A DNA stretch of 64,000 nt from JBCBWG01 sp038523925 (GCA_038523925.1 JBCBIY010000008.1:1-64000), one strand, 5' to 3'; counted from the first letter of the stretch, positions 1-8,907 are shown. Notes: a model not told the origin generated them from the sequence alone. Translations and numbers: made by a program.

Positions 1-390
1 GGATCGCGCGGTGCGCTTAGTCGCGGATTCTAAGCGCCGTCGAGCGGCAGCGCGGTTGGGCAAACAAAAAACAACGCGCGGCGTCACCCGCTGACGCGAC
101 ATGCAGCCGCTACCGTTTCCAGGGCGCCAGCAGCGCGCAAGGAGCAGGCCCTAAGGCCTGCGGATCGCGCGATGCGGTTAGTCGCGGATTCTAAGCGCCG
201 TCTAGCGGCAGCGTAGACGGGCCAAAAAAACGCGCGGCGTCACCCGCTGACGCGAAAGGCAGCCGCTACCATTTCCAGAGCGTGAGCAGCGCGTAAGGAG
301 CAGGCCGATAGGCCTGCGGATCGCGCGATGCGCTTAGTCGCGGATTCTAAGCGCCGTCGAGCGGAAGCGTGGACGGGCAAACAAAAAGAC
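1..390. repeat. Tandem repeat, about 2.4 units of 156-161 bp, with conserved hairpins
   Basis: Unit 1 is 1-161, unit 2 is 162-317 and unit 3 starts at 318 and loses similarity near 387. Full units carry three hairpins. Hairpin A (13-37, 174-198, 330-354) pairs GCGCTTAG with CTAAGCGC around a 9-nt loop; unit 2 has one mismatch. Hairpin B (81-97, 237-253) pairs GCGTCA with TGACGC. Hairpin C (144-161, 300-317) pairs GCAGGCC with GGCCTGC, and its 4-nt loop differs between units (CTAA, GATA) while the stem is unchanged. Unit lengths are not multiples of three and no convincing reading frame spans them, so it looks non-coding. It lies 3' of the minus-strand acyl-CoA synthetase gene. More copies may lie beyond the left edge. 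Confidence 0.8.
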
Positions 391-437
391 CAACCAATAG
401 GCACCGCAGCCGGGCCTACCAAAAACACAGCCCGCCG

Positions 438-2078
438 CTACGTGACCGCCGGCAACGACGGCCACAGGTTGCGCAGGTCGGCGCGTTTGATTTTGCCGGT
501 CAGGGTTTGCGGGAGGGATTGGACGAAGCGGATTTCGCGCGGGTACTCGTGTGCTGCAAGCCGGGCGCGGACGTGGTTCTGAATGTCTGCGGCAAGCGCC
601 ACCGTCGCCTGGTGACCCGCCGCGAGGACGACGCACGCCGCGACCGCTTCGCCGCGAACATCGTCGGGGATGCCGATGACGCCGGCGAGCGCGACGGCTT
701 CGTGGGTGACGAGACACGCTTCAACCTCGCCGGGGCCGATGCGGTAGCCGGCTGAAGCAATCACGTCGTCGTCGCGGCCGCGGAACCAGAAGTGGCCATC
801 GCCATCGCGGGTTGCGACATCTCCCAGCAGAAACCAGTCGCCGCGAAACTTGTCAGCGGTCGCGTCGTCCTGGCCCCAGTAGCCGAGGAACATCACGGGG
901 TCCGGGCGACGCACCGCGACAATGCCGGCTTCGCCATCGGGCAGCGGTGTGCCCGCGTCGTCGACGATCGCGACCGCGTGGCCAGGGATCGCGCGGCCCA
1001 TCGAGCCGGGCCGCACCTCGAACAGTCCGCAGCAATTACCGACGACCAGGTTGCATTCGGTCTGGCCGTAAAACTCGTTCATCGTGACGCCAAGCGCATC
1101 GCGTCCCCAGCCGATCAGATCCGCGCCAAGCGTCTCACCGCCGGAGCCGAGCGAGCGCAGCGTCTGGCCGAACCGCGCGCGCGGGTCCGGCACCTGCTGC
1201 ATCATGCGCAGCGCGGTCGCGGGCATGAAGACGTTGCGCACGCCGTGCTGGCCCATGAAAGCAAAGGCCCACTCGGGATCGAACTTGCCGCGGGCGGACC
1301 CGACAACCGGCACGCCGAAGGAGAGCGACGGCCAGAGCACATCGAGAAGGCCGCCAATCCACGCCCAATCCGCTGGCGTCCAGAACCGGTCACCGGCTTG
1401 CGGAAACCGGTCTTGCGGCAGGCAAACGCCGGGCAGGTGGCCAATGAGCACGCGGTGCGCGTGCAGGGCCCCTTTCGGCTGACCGGTCGTGCCTGACGTG
1501 TAGATGATGACCGCCGGGTCTTCGGCCGCCGTGTTGGCTGTCGCGAACGTGTCCGAGCCGCGGCCGAGCAGCTCCCAGAAGTCAGCCGCGTCGCCGGTCC
1601 GGCCGCCGACCGTCACGACCGTCTCGAGATCAGGCAGCGCGTCGAGATCAGGCGCGAGACGGGCCCAGTCGCCGGCCGACGTCACGAGCGCCCGCGCACC
1701 GCAATCGCCGAGCCGGAATGACAGCGCGTCGGGGCCGAACAGGCGGAACAGCGGCACGACGACCGCGCCAAGTTTGAGAACCGCGATGTGGGCGATCAGG
1801 CACTCTGGCGACTGCGGGAGGTGGACCCCGACCCGGTCACCAGCGGCAAGACCTTGCGCACGCAGCGCGTTGGCGAGACGGTTGGCCGCACGGTTGATGT
1901 CGCGATGGCTCCAGGCGCGCACGGCGTCATCGTCGCCAACGTAGATGAGCGCCGTGCCGTCCGGGTCCGACGCTGCGTGCCGGTCGCTAATGGCCGATGC
2001 TATGTTGAACCGGTCCGGGATCTCCCACGCAAACGACTGTCGTGCGACGTCGTAGCCGCGTGTGAGATCGAGGTGCAT
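438..2078 (-). CDS. AMP-binding acyl-CoA synthetase, medium-chain/acetyl type
   Basis: An adenylate-forming ligase of 546 aa that activates a carboxylic acid with ATP and joins it to CoA. The phosphate-binding loop IIYTSGTTGQPKGA is near residue 192, the adenine-binding motif EFYGQTE is in the middle, and the hinge region (GDVATRDGDGHFWFRGR) and C-terminal catalytic lysine (TLTGKIKRADLR) are intact. Length and the W-rich substrate region (TPADWAWIGGLLDVLWPSL) resemble the ACSM/benzoate-type synthetases more than long-chain FadD. The stop is followed by the structured repeat at the window edge. Substrate is not predictable from sequence alone; short to medium chain or a branched acid is the likeliest. 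Confidence 0.9.
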   Translation of the reverse strand: MHLDLTRGYDVARQSFAWEIPDRFNIASAISDRHAASDPDGTALIYVGDDDAVRAWSHRDINRAANRLANALRAQGLAAGDRVGVHLPQSPECLIAHIAVLKLGAVVVPLFRLFGPDALSFRLGDCGARALVTSAGDWARLAPDLDALPDLETVVTVGGRTGDAADFWELLGRGSDTFATANTAAEDPAVIIYTSGTTGQPKGALHAHRVLIGHLPGVCLPQDRFPQAGDRFWTPADWAWIGGLLDVLWPSLSFGVPVVGSARGKFDPEWAFAFMGQHGVRNVFMPATALRMMQQVPDPRARFGQTLRSLGSGGETLGADLIGWGRDALGVTMNEFYGQTECNLVVGNCCGLFEVRPGSMGRAIPGHAVAIVDDAGTPLPDGEAGIVAVRRPDPVMFLGYWGQDDATADKFRGDWFLLGDVATRDGDGHFWFRGRDDDVIASAGYRIGPGEVEACLVTHEAVALAGVIGIPDDVRGEAVAACVVLAAGHQATVALAADIQNHVRARLAAHEYPREIRFVQSLPQTLTGKIKRADLRNLWPSLPAVT

Positions 2079-2083
2079 GGCGG

Positions 2084-2512
2084 TCAGATACAGTTGACGC
2101 GGAACGTCGCGCGGACCGGTGCACCCTTGGCGGTCGTCAGATCGGTCATGTCGAGGAAGCAGCGCGCTTTGCCTTCGACGGCAGCCTGCAGGTTTCGCTC
2201 GGCGAGCATGTCAATCCGCGTGCCGACGCTCATCGCGTAGGGCTTGCCGTTGATCGTCACCCGGATCGACGGCGGACGGTTGCGGCGGAGGCGCGAGACC
2301 TCTTGGAACGCGAGGAGGACCTGTCTGTCGCTTAGGTCAACCGACATGCCGATGCGCAGCGCGAAAATGCCGTCTTCGACGCGGTAGTGCGGCGACGGCT
2401 CTACGCCCGTTGCATCGGCGAAATTGACGGGTTCGCCTTCAGCGTTGGCCGCGGTTGCGCTCGCGATGGCGACGACAAGGCAGGCCATCAGCAGCGACGT
2501 GAAGCGCACCAT
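2084..2512 (-). CDS. Small exported protein of unknown function
   Basis: 142 aa. The N-terminus has a Sec-type signal peptide (basic MVRF, a hydrophobic core, then ATAANAEG, a plausible cleavage site near residue 24). The mature part is about 118 aa with two cysteines near the end (ARCFLDM and VNCI) that could form a disulfide. No family was recognised. The start is supported by a GGAGGGG ribosome-binding site just upstream. It sits 20 bp downstream of the caspase-like gene on the same strand, so it is probably in the same transcript and may act with that protein in the periplasm. That link is inference from position only. Confidence 0.6.
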   Translation of the reverse strand: MVRFTSLLMACLVVAIASATAANAEGEPVNFADATGVEPSPHYRVEDGIFALRIGMSVDLSDRQVLLAFQEVSRLRRNRPPSIRVTINGKPYAMSVGTRIDMLAERNLQAAVEGKARCFLDMTDLTTAKGAPVRATFRVNCI

Positions 2513-2532
2513 GGGTTCCCCTCCGAAGGACG

Positions 2533-3762
2533 TTAGCGCGTTGGAATGAGCCGGGCCGTCTTGCCCGAGGTCTCAATGCGGAATTGCGGCGAGCCGGCCC
2601 ACGGGAACTGACACGTCTCGCCCGCAAGGCACGTGAAATCCGGACTGCCGGACACATCGAACGCGACGGCGCGGTTTGCGATGCGTTTGACGCGCGCGAC
2701 CGAAGTGTCGCCGCTGCCACAAAGTTCTTGGCCGCGACGAACCTGAACCGGGCGCGCGTTTGGCCGTGTGAAGCGCTGGCATTGACCGCGTGCGGGCTCG
2801 CTCGATGGTGCGGAACGGGCGGCGGCAACATCCTTCGTCGCGCGACGCGGTGGTGGTGCTGAGCGCGGAGCAGCGACGGGCGAACCCGGACCGCATCCAG
2901 CCGGGCAGAAGCGGCCGATGATGCCGTCGTAGTAGGCGGGCCGCTGTGTGTGGTTGACCTGACGGGCCGTCTCGAAGACCTGCTGGCGGGCGCGCTTGGC
3001 GATGTCCGCGATGGTCAGACCCGGAGTCGAGATCAGCGGCAGCAGCGTCCGCGTGTAGACCGAGTTTGGATTGCGGTCAGTGCCAGGCAGGCGATCGAGC
3101 GCGCGCTCGCCGGCGGCGGCCGAGTACATGATGAACGTGCCTTCCGGCGCGACCATCGACGCAAGCCCGCCCGGCCGCGCGAGCGAGCGCGTGCCAGGCG
3201 GTTGCGCCAGCGGGTTATCGCGGCAGGCATCGAGGATCACGAGCGTAATGCGCGGTTTGCGTGCGCGAAGGTCGAGCAACAGCTCCGCCACGCTCAAGCT
3301 CTCGCGGCGAAGCTGCGATTGGCGGCCGTATTGGATGAGCGGGATGTTCGACGGCAGTAGGTAGTTGTCGCCACCGATTTGGACGCCGTGACCTGCGAAG
3401 AAGACAGCAACCGTGTCGCCCGGCAGCACCTCATCGATGAAGCCTTGCCAAGCCGCGTTGATCCCCGACCGCGTGGTGGCAGCCACCCGCGTGACCGCGT
3501 AGCCAAGGCCGCGGAAGGCGCGTGCCATGGCGTCTGCATCGGCCGCGGCGCGCTGCAACTGATCGCGGGGTTCAAGGTTCTTGTAGCGGTCAATGCCGAT
3601 GACGAATGCAAGTTTGCGCGCGTCACCCGGACCATGGCCTGAACTCGCCGCCGGCCCCATCGCCAGCGCACCTTGGGCGCCCGCGAGGCAGAGCATGGCC
3701 GCCACCGCGAGCCGGCCGATGACGCCAATGCAGCCAGTGCTCAACATCGCCAGCCCCTTCAC
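2533..3762 (-). CDS. Exported caspase-family (C14) peptidase-like protein
   Basis: 409 aa. A signal peptide or membrane anchor occupies residues about 15-35, followed by a caspase-like p20 domain from LAFVIGIDRY (residue 51). The catalytic dyad is visible: His125 in FFAGHGVQ and Cys180 in LVILDACRDNP, both in normal bacterial caspase-homologue context. A Pro/Arg-rich linker leads to a C-terminal part with several cysteines (GQCQRF, ELCGSG, FTCLAGETCQF) that may be a small disulfide-bonded domain. The start codon overlaps the stop of the upstream membrane-protein gene by 4 bp (ATGA), so the two are probably translationally coupled. Substrate and role are unknown. Confidence 0.85.
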   Translation of the reverse strand: MKGLAMLSTGCIGVIGRLAVAAMLCLAGAQGALAMGPAASSGHGPGDARKLAFVIGIDRYKNLEPRDQLQRAAADADAMARAFRGLGYAVTRVAATTRSGINAAWQGFIDEVLPGDTVAVFFAGHGVQIGGDNYLLPSNIPLIQYGRQSQLRRESLSVAELLLDLRARKPRITLVILDACRDNPLAQPPGTRSLARPGGLASMVAPEGTFIMYSAAAGERALDRLPGTDRNPNSVYTRTLLPLISTPGLTIADIAKRARQQVFETARQVNHTQRPAYYDGIIGRFCPAGCGPGSPVAAPRSAPPPRRATKDVAAARSAPSSEPARGQCQRFTRPNARPVQVRRGQELCGSGDTSVARVKRIANRAVAFDVSGSPDFTCLAGETCQFPWAGSPQFRIETSGKTARLIPTR

Positions 3763-4388
3763 GCCTGACTTAAGCGCGGCAACCTTTGAAACAGGCCACT
3801 CGGGCGATGCGGCGCATAGGTAATCGCGCCCAAATCCCGTGGCAGGCCTTGTTTCTGCCTCCGACTTTCAATCGTTTCAACGAGGCGGCCAAATTCGCGG
3901 AAGGCATGTTCGTCCGTTCTCCGCCCTTCGATATAGGGCTCGAGCCGCTGGTAAAGACGTACGATAAACATCCCCGACATCCGGTCGAGAATATCTAAGT
4001 CAAACACGTCCGACAGAGCCCCGACGGCCAGATGCTCCATTGTACCAAGTAGCCGCTGAACGTCTTCGCGGAGGTCGTGCTGATCGTCCAAGACGGCCAT
4101 CTGCACCGGGTTGCGATGCCCAAAGGTCGCGTCAAGCCAATTGCGGATGGGAACGTAGACCTCGCGAATGCGCGTGACGTGTTCCATCGTCGCTTGCTTC
4201 TGGCGTCTTTCATGGTCCGCCAGAAGACTTTTGCGCGCAATTCGCGACTGCTGGCGGACATACCACGCCTGAACGACTGCAGCGATCGCCAATACGAGCG
4301 AGATAACCGCCGTCGTTGCTAATGCTGCGATTGTCGCTTCGATGGATCCAAAGAACTCAAACAAAAACACGTATATTCGATCTAACAA
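3759..4388 (-). CDS. Single-span membrane protein of unknown function
   Basis: 209 aa. One strong transmembrane segment lies near residues 18-45 (ATIAALATTAVISLVLAIAA), followed by a charged, probably helical region (YVRQQSRIARKSLLADHERR) that may form a coiled coil and extends into the cytoplasm. The layout resembles the many bacterial proteins with one N-terminal helix and a soluble helical tail (DUF4760-like), but I cannot assign it firmly. It is the first gene of a tight set with the caspase-like protein (4-bp overlap) and the small exported protein, so a shared function is plausible. Confidence 0.6.
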   Translation of the reverse strand: MLDRIYVFLFEFFGSIEATIAALATTAVISLVLAIAAVVQAWYVRQQSRIARKSLLADHERRQKQATMEHVTRIREVYVPIRNWLDATFGHRNPVQMAVLDDQHDLREDVQRLLGTMEHLAVGALSDVFDLDILDRMSGMFIVRLYQRLEPYIEGRRTDEHAFREFGRLVETIESRRQKQGLPRDLGAITYAPHRPSGLFQRLPRLSQA

Positions 4389-4470
4389 AACAAGGACCCC
4401 GGCTTAAACTTGATCAACACGGATATGCTTACTCAGCCAACAGTCGATTTCAACTCTCGCGGGTTGCGCG

Positions 4471-5412
4471 TCAGGCCGCGACGCCGGCTGCATCGTGACC
4501 GAAGCCGGACATGACGCGTTTCCGCGACACCTTGCGAATGCGGCCGGCTGCCTGATCGGGCGCAACGTCGGCTGCGAGATCGGCGGCCTTGAGCAACAGG
4601 CCAAGATCGATGCCGGTGCGGATCCCTGAGTGCTCGAAGGCAAACACAATATCCTCCGTCGCAGTGTTGCCGGAGGCACCCGGCGCAAACGGACAACCGC
4701 CAAGGCCTGCCGCAGCACCATCGATCACCGTCACGCCGGCATCGAACGCCGCCAGCGCATTCGCAACACCGAGGTTGTAGGTGTCATGCCCGTGGAAGCA
4801 GAAGCGGACGTCGTCACTCTGATAGCGCTCGACGAGCTGCTTGAAGAGGGCGCTGACGTGCGCAGTCGCGGCTCGGCCCGTCGTATCGGCGATGCCGAAC
4901 TCGAGCTTCGGAACGGTTTTTAGAATGCGCTCGATACCTGCGAACACATGCGCTTCTTCGATGCGGCCTTCGAACGGGCAGTCAAAGCTGGTTGCGAAGT
5001 TGAACCGCATGAACGAGGTCCGGTCGCCAAGGTCGCGCCACGCTGTCTCGAACTCTTCGAAACTCTGTTCCACTGAGCGGCGGACGTTGTTTTGGTTGTG
5101 GCTTTCAGAGAGCGAGAGCACCCAGCAGATTTCGCGGCAGCCGGCGTCCAGCGCGGCTTCAAACCCTTTCCGGTTCGGCACGAGGACCTGCAGCCGCATC
5201 GCGTCTGGCAGGCTGACGCCCGCGAGCACCTCTCTGATATCGGCCATTTGCGGGATCGCTTTGGGCGCGACGAACGCGCCGATCTCAAGCCGCGCGATGC
5301 CGGTCTTACCAAGCGCATCGCACACCGCGATCTTGTCGGCGGTCGGGATGAACGGCGCGACCACCTGAAACCCGTCGCGCGGCGCGACCTCGACGATCTC
5401 GACGTCTTTCAT
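4471..5412 (-). CDS. Hydroxymethylglutaryl-CoA lyase
   Basis: 313 aa, the usual length of the HMG-CoA lyase / DRE-TIM family. It cleaves HMG-CoA to acetoacetate and acetyl-CoA in leucine catabolism, or a related 3-hydroxy-acyl-CoA. Key elements are seen: VAPRDGFQ near residue 10 (catalytic Arg and metal-binding Asp), CFHGHDTYNLG with metal-binding histidines, and GLGGCPFAPGASGN carrying the family's active-site cysteine. Its start overlaps the stop of the CaiB-type gene by 4 bp (ATGA). Pairing with a CoA-transferase suggests the operon activates a hydroxy-dicarboxylate and then cleaves it. A citramalyl-CoA-type substrate is an alternative. Confidence 0.9.
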   Translation of the reverse strand: MKDVEIVEVAPRDGFQVVAPFIPTADKIAVCDALGKTGIARLEIGAFVAPKAIPQMADIREVLAGVSLPDAMRLQVLVPNRKGFEAALDAGCREICWVLSLSESHNQNNVRRSVEQSFEEFETAWRDLGDRTSFMRFNFATSFDCPFEGRIEEAHVFAGIERILKTVPKLEFGIADTTGRAATAHVSALFKQLVERYQSDDVRFCFHGHDTYNLGVANALAAFDAGVTVIDGAAAGLGGCPFAPGASGNTATEDIVFAFEHSGIRTGIDLGLLLKAADLAADVAPDQAAGRIRKVSRKRVMSGFGHDAAGVAA

Positions 5413-6623
5413 ATCGCGCCATCCTTTTTCAACGCAGCGATCGCGGCCGCATCCAGGCCCGCAAAAGCGCCATAGACGTCTGCGTTGTGCGCACCAACAT
5501 CGGGGCCCGGCCAGCGAACGTGTTCGGCACGGTCCAGCCCTTCGACCACGGGGACAACGCCCGGGTGCAGCACCTCGCCGAAGTTCGGGTCGGCAACCGG
5601 CTGGATCATCCCGCGCGCATGATACTGCGGGTCCGCGGCAACGTCGGCAATCGTATAGATCTTGCTTGCGGGAATGTTCTCCGCCTCGCAGGCAGCAACG
5701 ATCGCATCCGCGGTCTGCGATCGCGTCCAGGCGCCAATGTGATCGTCGAGCGCTGCGACGTTGATCAACCGGCTCGGGTCATCCTGAAACCGCGGATCAT
5801 CGACAAGTCCGGCATCACCCATGACACGGCTGAGCGCTGCAAACAGGTTGTCCGAGTTGGCCGCGATCAGCACCCACTCGCCGTCCGAACTTGGATACGC
5901 GTTGGAGGGCGCGGCTGTCGGCAAGCGTGAACCCTGCGGCTGGCGGATCATGCCGTCGTAGCCATACTCGGGCAGCATCCCTTCAAGCTGCGCGACCACG
6001 CTTTCAGTCAGCGCAACATCAATCACGCGAGGGGCCGTCGCGCCGCGCGCCCGCTGGTCGAGCACGGCCGCCAGTGCGCCGACGGCGCCATAGAGGCCTG
6101 CGAGGTTGTCACCAATCGAGACGCCGACGCGCACCGGCGGCAGGTTGGTCTCGGCCGCCGGATGATTGCAAAGATACCGGATGCCGCCCTTGGCTTCACC
6201 AATGACGCCAAACCCGGACCGCGGGGCATCAGGACCGGTCTGCCCGTAGCCTGAAATGCGGACGATCACGATGCCCGGCCGCGCTGCGTTCAGCGCATCG
6301 GCTCCAAGCCCAAACGCCTCAAGCTGCCCCGGGCGATAGTTTTCAACAACAACGTCCGCTTCGGCGACGACCTTCAACACGAGGTCGCGGCCGGCGGCTG
6401 ACTTCAGGTTGGCGGTCACGCATCGCTTGTTGCGTCCGTGGACGGACCACCACAACGAACGCCCGTTGACCTGCCGTCCCCACCCGCGCACCGGATCGCC
6501 GCGGCCGGGTGGCTCGACCTTGATCACGTCGGCGCCGAGGTCGGCGAGGACCCGCGTTGCAAACGGCGCTGCGATGTAGTGGCCAAGTTCAACAATGCGA
6601 AGGGTCTTCAGAAGCGCGTCCAC
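5409..6623 (-). CDS. CaiB/BaiF family (class III) CoA-transferase
   Basis: 404 aa, standard for class III CoA-transferases. The N-terminal motif (RIVELGHYIAAPFATRVLADLGADVIKVE) and RNKRCVTANLKS are typical, as is the active-site Asp region (SIGDNLAGLYGAVGALAA). The start appears to be GTG at 6623, preceded by an AGGCGGG stretch; no better ATG is close. It is translationally coupled to the HMG-CoA lyase gene downstream. The enzyme would move CoA from a donor thioester (often succinyl-CoA) to the acid that the lyase then cleaves. The exact acid cannot be read from sequence. Confidence 0.88.
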   Translation of the reverse strand: MDALLKTLRIVELGHYIAAPFATRVLADLGADVIKVEPPGRGDPVRGWGRQVNGRSLWWSVHGRNKRCVTANLKSAAGRDLVLKVVAEADVVVENYRPGQLEAFGLGADALNAARPGIVIVRISGYGQTGPDAPRSGFGVIGEAKGGIRYLCNHPAAETNLPPVRVGVSIGDNLAGLYGAVGALAAVLDQRARGATAPRVIDVALTESVVAQLEGMLPEYGYDGMIRQPQGSRLPTAAPSNAYPSSDGEWVLIAANSDNLFAALSRVMGDAGLVDDPRFQDDPSRLINVAALDDHIGAWTRSQTADAIVAACEAENIPASKIYTIADVAADPQYHARGMIQPVADPNFGEVLHPGVVPVVEGLDRAEHVRWPGPDVGAHNADVYGAFAGLDAAAIAALKKDGAI

Positions 6624-6916
6624 GGGCCCGCCTGGTTCTTATCTGAGTGCTGTGAGCGTTCATCCCTGCGCGATCATGCCTAGCGCACCGCGCCTGCCAT
6701 ATTGAACCCCAATCGATCAGGCTTCAGGCAGAATCCGAAACGCGCTGCTCAAAGTCCGTGCTTGCTTCCAACTTGTGCGTCGTGTCACAAAATCTTTGCA
6801 GATGAGACGGTTAGTGCCGAATGACGAGAACTCGACGGTTTTTTTGTTCGGAGCGCCAGCTCAACACGCGGTCCGCATACGTTGCTGGACCAAAGTTGAT
6901 GAGGAGGAACAACTTT

Positions 6917-7897
6917 ATGAAACTCAAAAGCTTGGTGGCAGGCGCAGCCGCACTCGCGTTTAGCGCGTCGGCGGCCTTCGCTCAGGAAGAGATTACCGTT
7001 GCCTACTTCCTGGAGTGGCCGATGCCGTTCCAGTACGCGAAGGTGAAGGGTCTCTACGAAAAAGAGATGGGCGTCAAAATCAAATGGCGCTCGTTCGACA
7101 CCGGCACCGCAATGTCGGCCGCGATGGCCTCAGGTGACGTGCAGATTTCCGTCAGCCAGGGTGTCCCGCCGTTCGTCGTCGCAACGTCGGCCGGACAGGA
7201 CCTGCAGATCGTCGACGTCGCCGTCTCATACTCCGAGAACGACAACTGCGTCGTCAAATCGGCGCTCGAAATCGACAAGACAAACGCCAAGGACCTCGAA
7301 GGCAAGAAGGTCGGTGTGCCGATCGGTACGGCCGCCCACTACGGCTTCCTGAAGCAGATGGCGCACTTCAAGGTCGACACCTCAAAGATGACGATCGTCG
7401 ACATGGCTCCGCCCGATGGCGCGGCTGCGATTGCTCAGGGCAGCATCGACATGGTCTGTGGCTGGGGCGGCGCGCTCCGCCGCATGAAGCAGCACGGCAA
7501 CACGCTGCTGACGGGCGCTGAAAAAGAAGAGCTCGGCATCCAGGTCTTCGACGTGACGTCTGTTTCGGCAGCGTTCGCAAAAGAGAAGCCGGACCTGCTC
7601 GCCAAGTTCCTCAAGGTGACGGCGGACATGAACGCCAAGTACCTGAAGGACGCCGCTGAAATGCTGCCCGTCATCGCCAAGGACGCCGGCATGAAGGAAG
7701 ACGCAGCCAAGGCGACGCTTGCTGGCTTCGCATTCCCGACCCGCGACGAGCAGCTTTCCGGTAAGTGGCTCGGCGGCGGAACGCAGACGTTCCTGAAGGA
7801 AGTCGCTGACTTCTTCGTCGAGCAGAAGCAGGTCAAGAAGGCCCGCGCAAGCTACGAGGGCGCCGTCAACGTCGCGCCGCTCCAGTCGGCGAAATGA
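6917..7897 (+). CDS. ABC transporter substrate-binding protein, TauA/NitT family
   Basis: 326 aa from ATG 6917, chosen because GAGGAGGA lies 8 bp upstream and a clean signal peptide follows (MKLKSLVAGAAALAFSASAA, cleaved after AFA-Q). The mature protein begins EEITVAYFLEWPMPFQYAKV and has the NitT/TauT periplasmic fold, including the VGVPIGTAAHYGFLKQM and GSIDMVCGWGGALRRM regions. It delivers a small solute to the permease encoded downstream. The ligand class (sulfonate, amine, nitrate or aromatic) is uncertain. A strong terminator after the stop separates it from the ATPase gene, which should keep binding protein in excess. Confidence 0.88.
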   Translation: MKLKSLVAGAAALAFSASAAFAQEEITVAYFLEWPMPFQYAKVKGLYEKEMGVKIKWRSFDTGTAMSAAMASGDVQISVSQGVPPFVVATSAGQDLQIVDVAVSYSENDNCVVKSALEIDKTNAKDLEGKKVGVPIGTAAHYGFLKQMAHFKVDTSKMTIVDMAPPDGAAAIAQGSIDMVCGWGGALRRMKQHGNTLLTGAEKEELGIQVFDVTSVSAAFAKEKPDLLAKFLKVTADMNAKYLKDAAEMLPVIAKDAGMKEDAAKATLAGFAFPTRDEQLSGKWLGGGTQTFLKEVADFFVEQKQVKKARASYEGAVNVAPLQSAK

Positions 7898-7929
7898 TCG
7901 GTCGCGATCATAACGTGACCTGACACTGA

Positions 7930-7965
7930 AACGGCGCGGTGACCTTCGGGGCCCGCGCCGTTTTT
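7930..7965 (+). terminator. Rho-independent terminator after binding-protein gene
   Basis: A perfect 10-bp GC-rich stem (A-ACGGCGCGG at 7930-7939 pairing with CCGCGCCGT-T at 7953-7962) with a 13-nt loop, followed by a run of five T. It sits 32 bp past the substrate-binding gene and 135 bp before the ATPase gene, so it probably attenuates read-through into the transporter core. Confidence 0.85.
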
Positions 7966-8100
7966 GCAAGCGCTGCCCTTGGGCCGCCGAATCTCTTTCA
8001 CTAGCGATCCAGATGCGCTGAAATCTGCAGTCGCCGGCAACGCAGACCAATCGATGTCAGCACCGGGCGGCAACGCATAGAATTCGAGGGAACGATCAAC

Positions 8101-8907
8101 GTGGACGGCCTCCAGGTCAAAGACATCTCGATGCGGTTCGATCTTCCGAACGGCTCTCACGTCCAGGCACTTCAGAATGTCTCGCTCGACATTCCCCAAG
8201 GCCAGATCATGTCGGTGCTCGGCCCCTCCGGCTGCGGCAAGACCACTTTGCTCAACATCGTCGCGGGCTTCCTGGCACCGACCGAAGGCGAGATCATTCT
8301 TAACGGCCACACGGTCACAGGCCCCGACAAGGAACGCGGGATGGTGTTCCAGCAGGGCGCGCTGTTTGAGTGGATGAGCGTGCGCAAGAACGTGGGCTTC
8401 GGCCCGGCCATGGCCGGCGTGCCGGAACGCGATATCCGCGCGAAGGTTGATCATCTCCTCGAGGTCGTCGGCCTCCAAGACTTTGGCGACAAGGCGACTT
8501 ACGAGCTGTCCGGCGGCATGCAGCAGCGCGTGGCACTTGCCCGCTGTCTTGCCAACGACCCTGACGTGATCCTGATGGATGAACCGCTCGGCGCACTCGA
8601 TGCGCTGACGCGCGAGAAGATGCAGGGCCTTGTGCTCGAGCTCTGGAAGGAGACGGGCAAGACGATCATCCTCATCACGCACTCGGTCGAAGAAGCGCTT
8701 TTGCTCGGCGAACGGCTACTCGTGATGGCGCCACGGCCCGGCCGCGTCCACCGCGAGTATCACTTGCCGTTTGCCGAAACCGGCGTCGGTGCCGACTTGC
8801 GCGAGGTCAAGAAGATCGACGACTTCGGCGTCAAGCGCGAAGAGATCCTCGAGATGATCTGGAACATGGAAGAAGAGATCATGGGCCGAACGGAGTCGGC
8901 GGCATGA
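8101..8907 (+). CDS. ABC transporter ATP-binding protein, TauB/SsuB type
   Basis: 268 aa. It begins with GTG at 8101; a GAGGGAA ribosome-binding site 6 bp upstream supports this start. Walker A (GPSGCGKTT), the ABC signature (LSGGMQQR), Walker B (DVILMDEP) and the switch histidine (ILITHSVEEAL) are all present. It powers import through the permease whose gene overlaps its stop by 4 bp. The last 40 residues (HLPFAETGVGADLREVKKID...) are somewhat longer than in E. coli TauB, as is common in NitT-family ATPases of alphaproteobacteria. Confidence 0.92.
   Translation: MDGLQVKDISMRFDLPNGSHVQALQNVSLDIPQGQIMSVLGPSGCGKTTLLNIVAGFLAPTEGEIILNGHTVTGPDKERGMVFQQGALFEWMSVRKNVGFGPAMAGVPERDIRAKVDHLLEVVGLQDFGDKATYELSGGMQQRVALARCLANDPDVILMDEPLGALDALTREKMQGLVLELWKETGKTIILITHSVEEALLLGERLLVMAPRPGRVHREYHLPFAETGVGADLREVKKIDDFGVKREEILEMIWNMEEEIMGRTESAA

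Noticed and set aside
7382..8682. Long minus-strand frames opposite the ABC transporter genes
   Set aside because: Shadows of the GC-rich binding-protein and ATPase genes, with no family signature and crossing the terminator.
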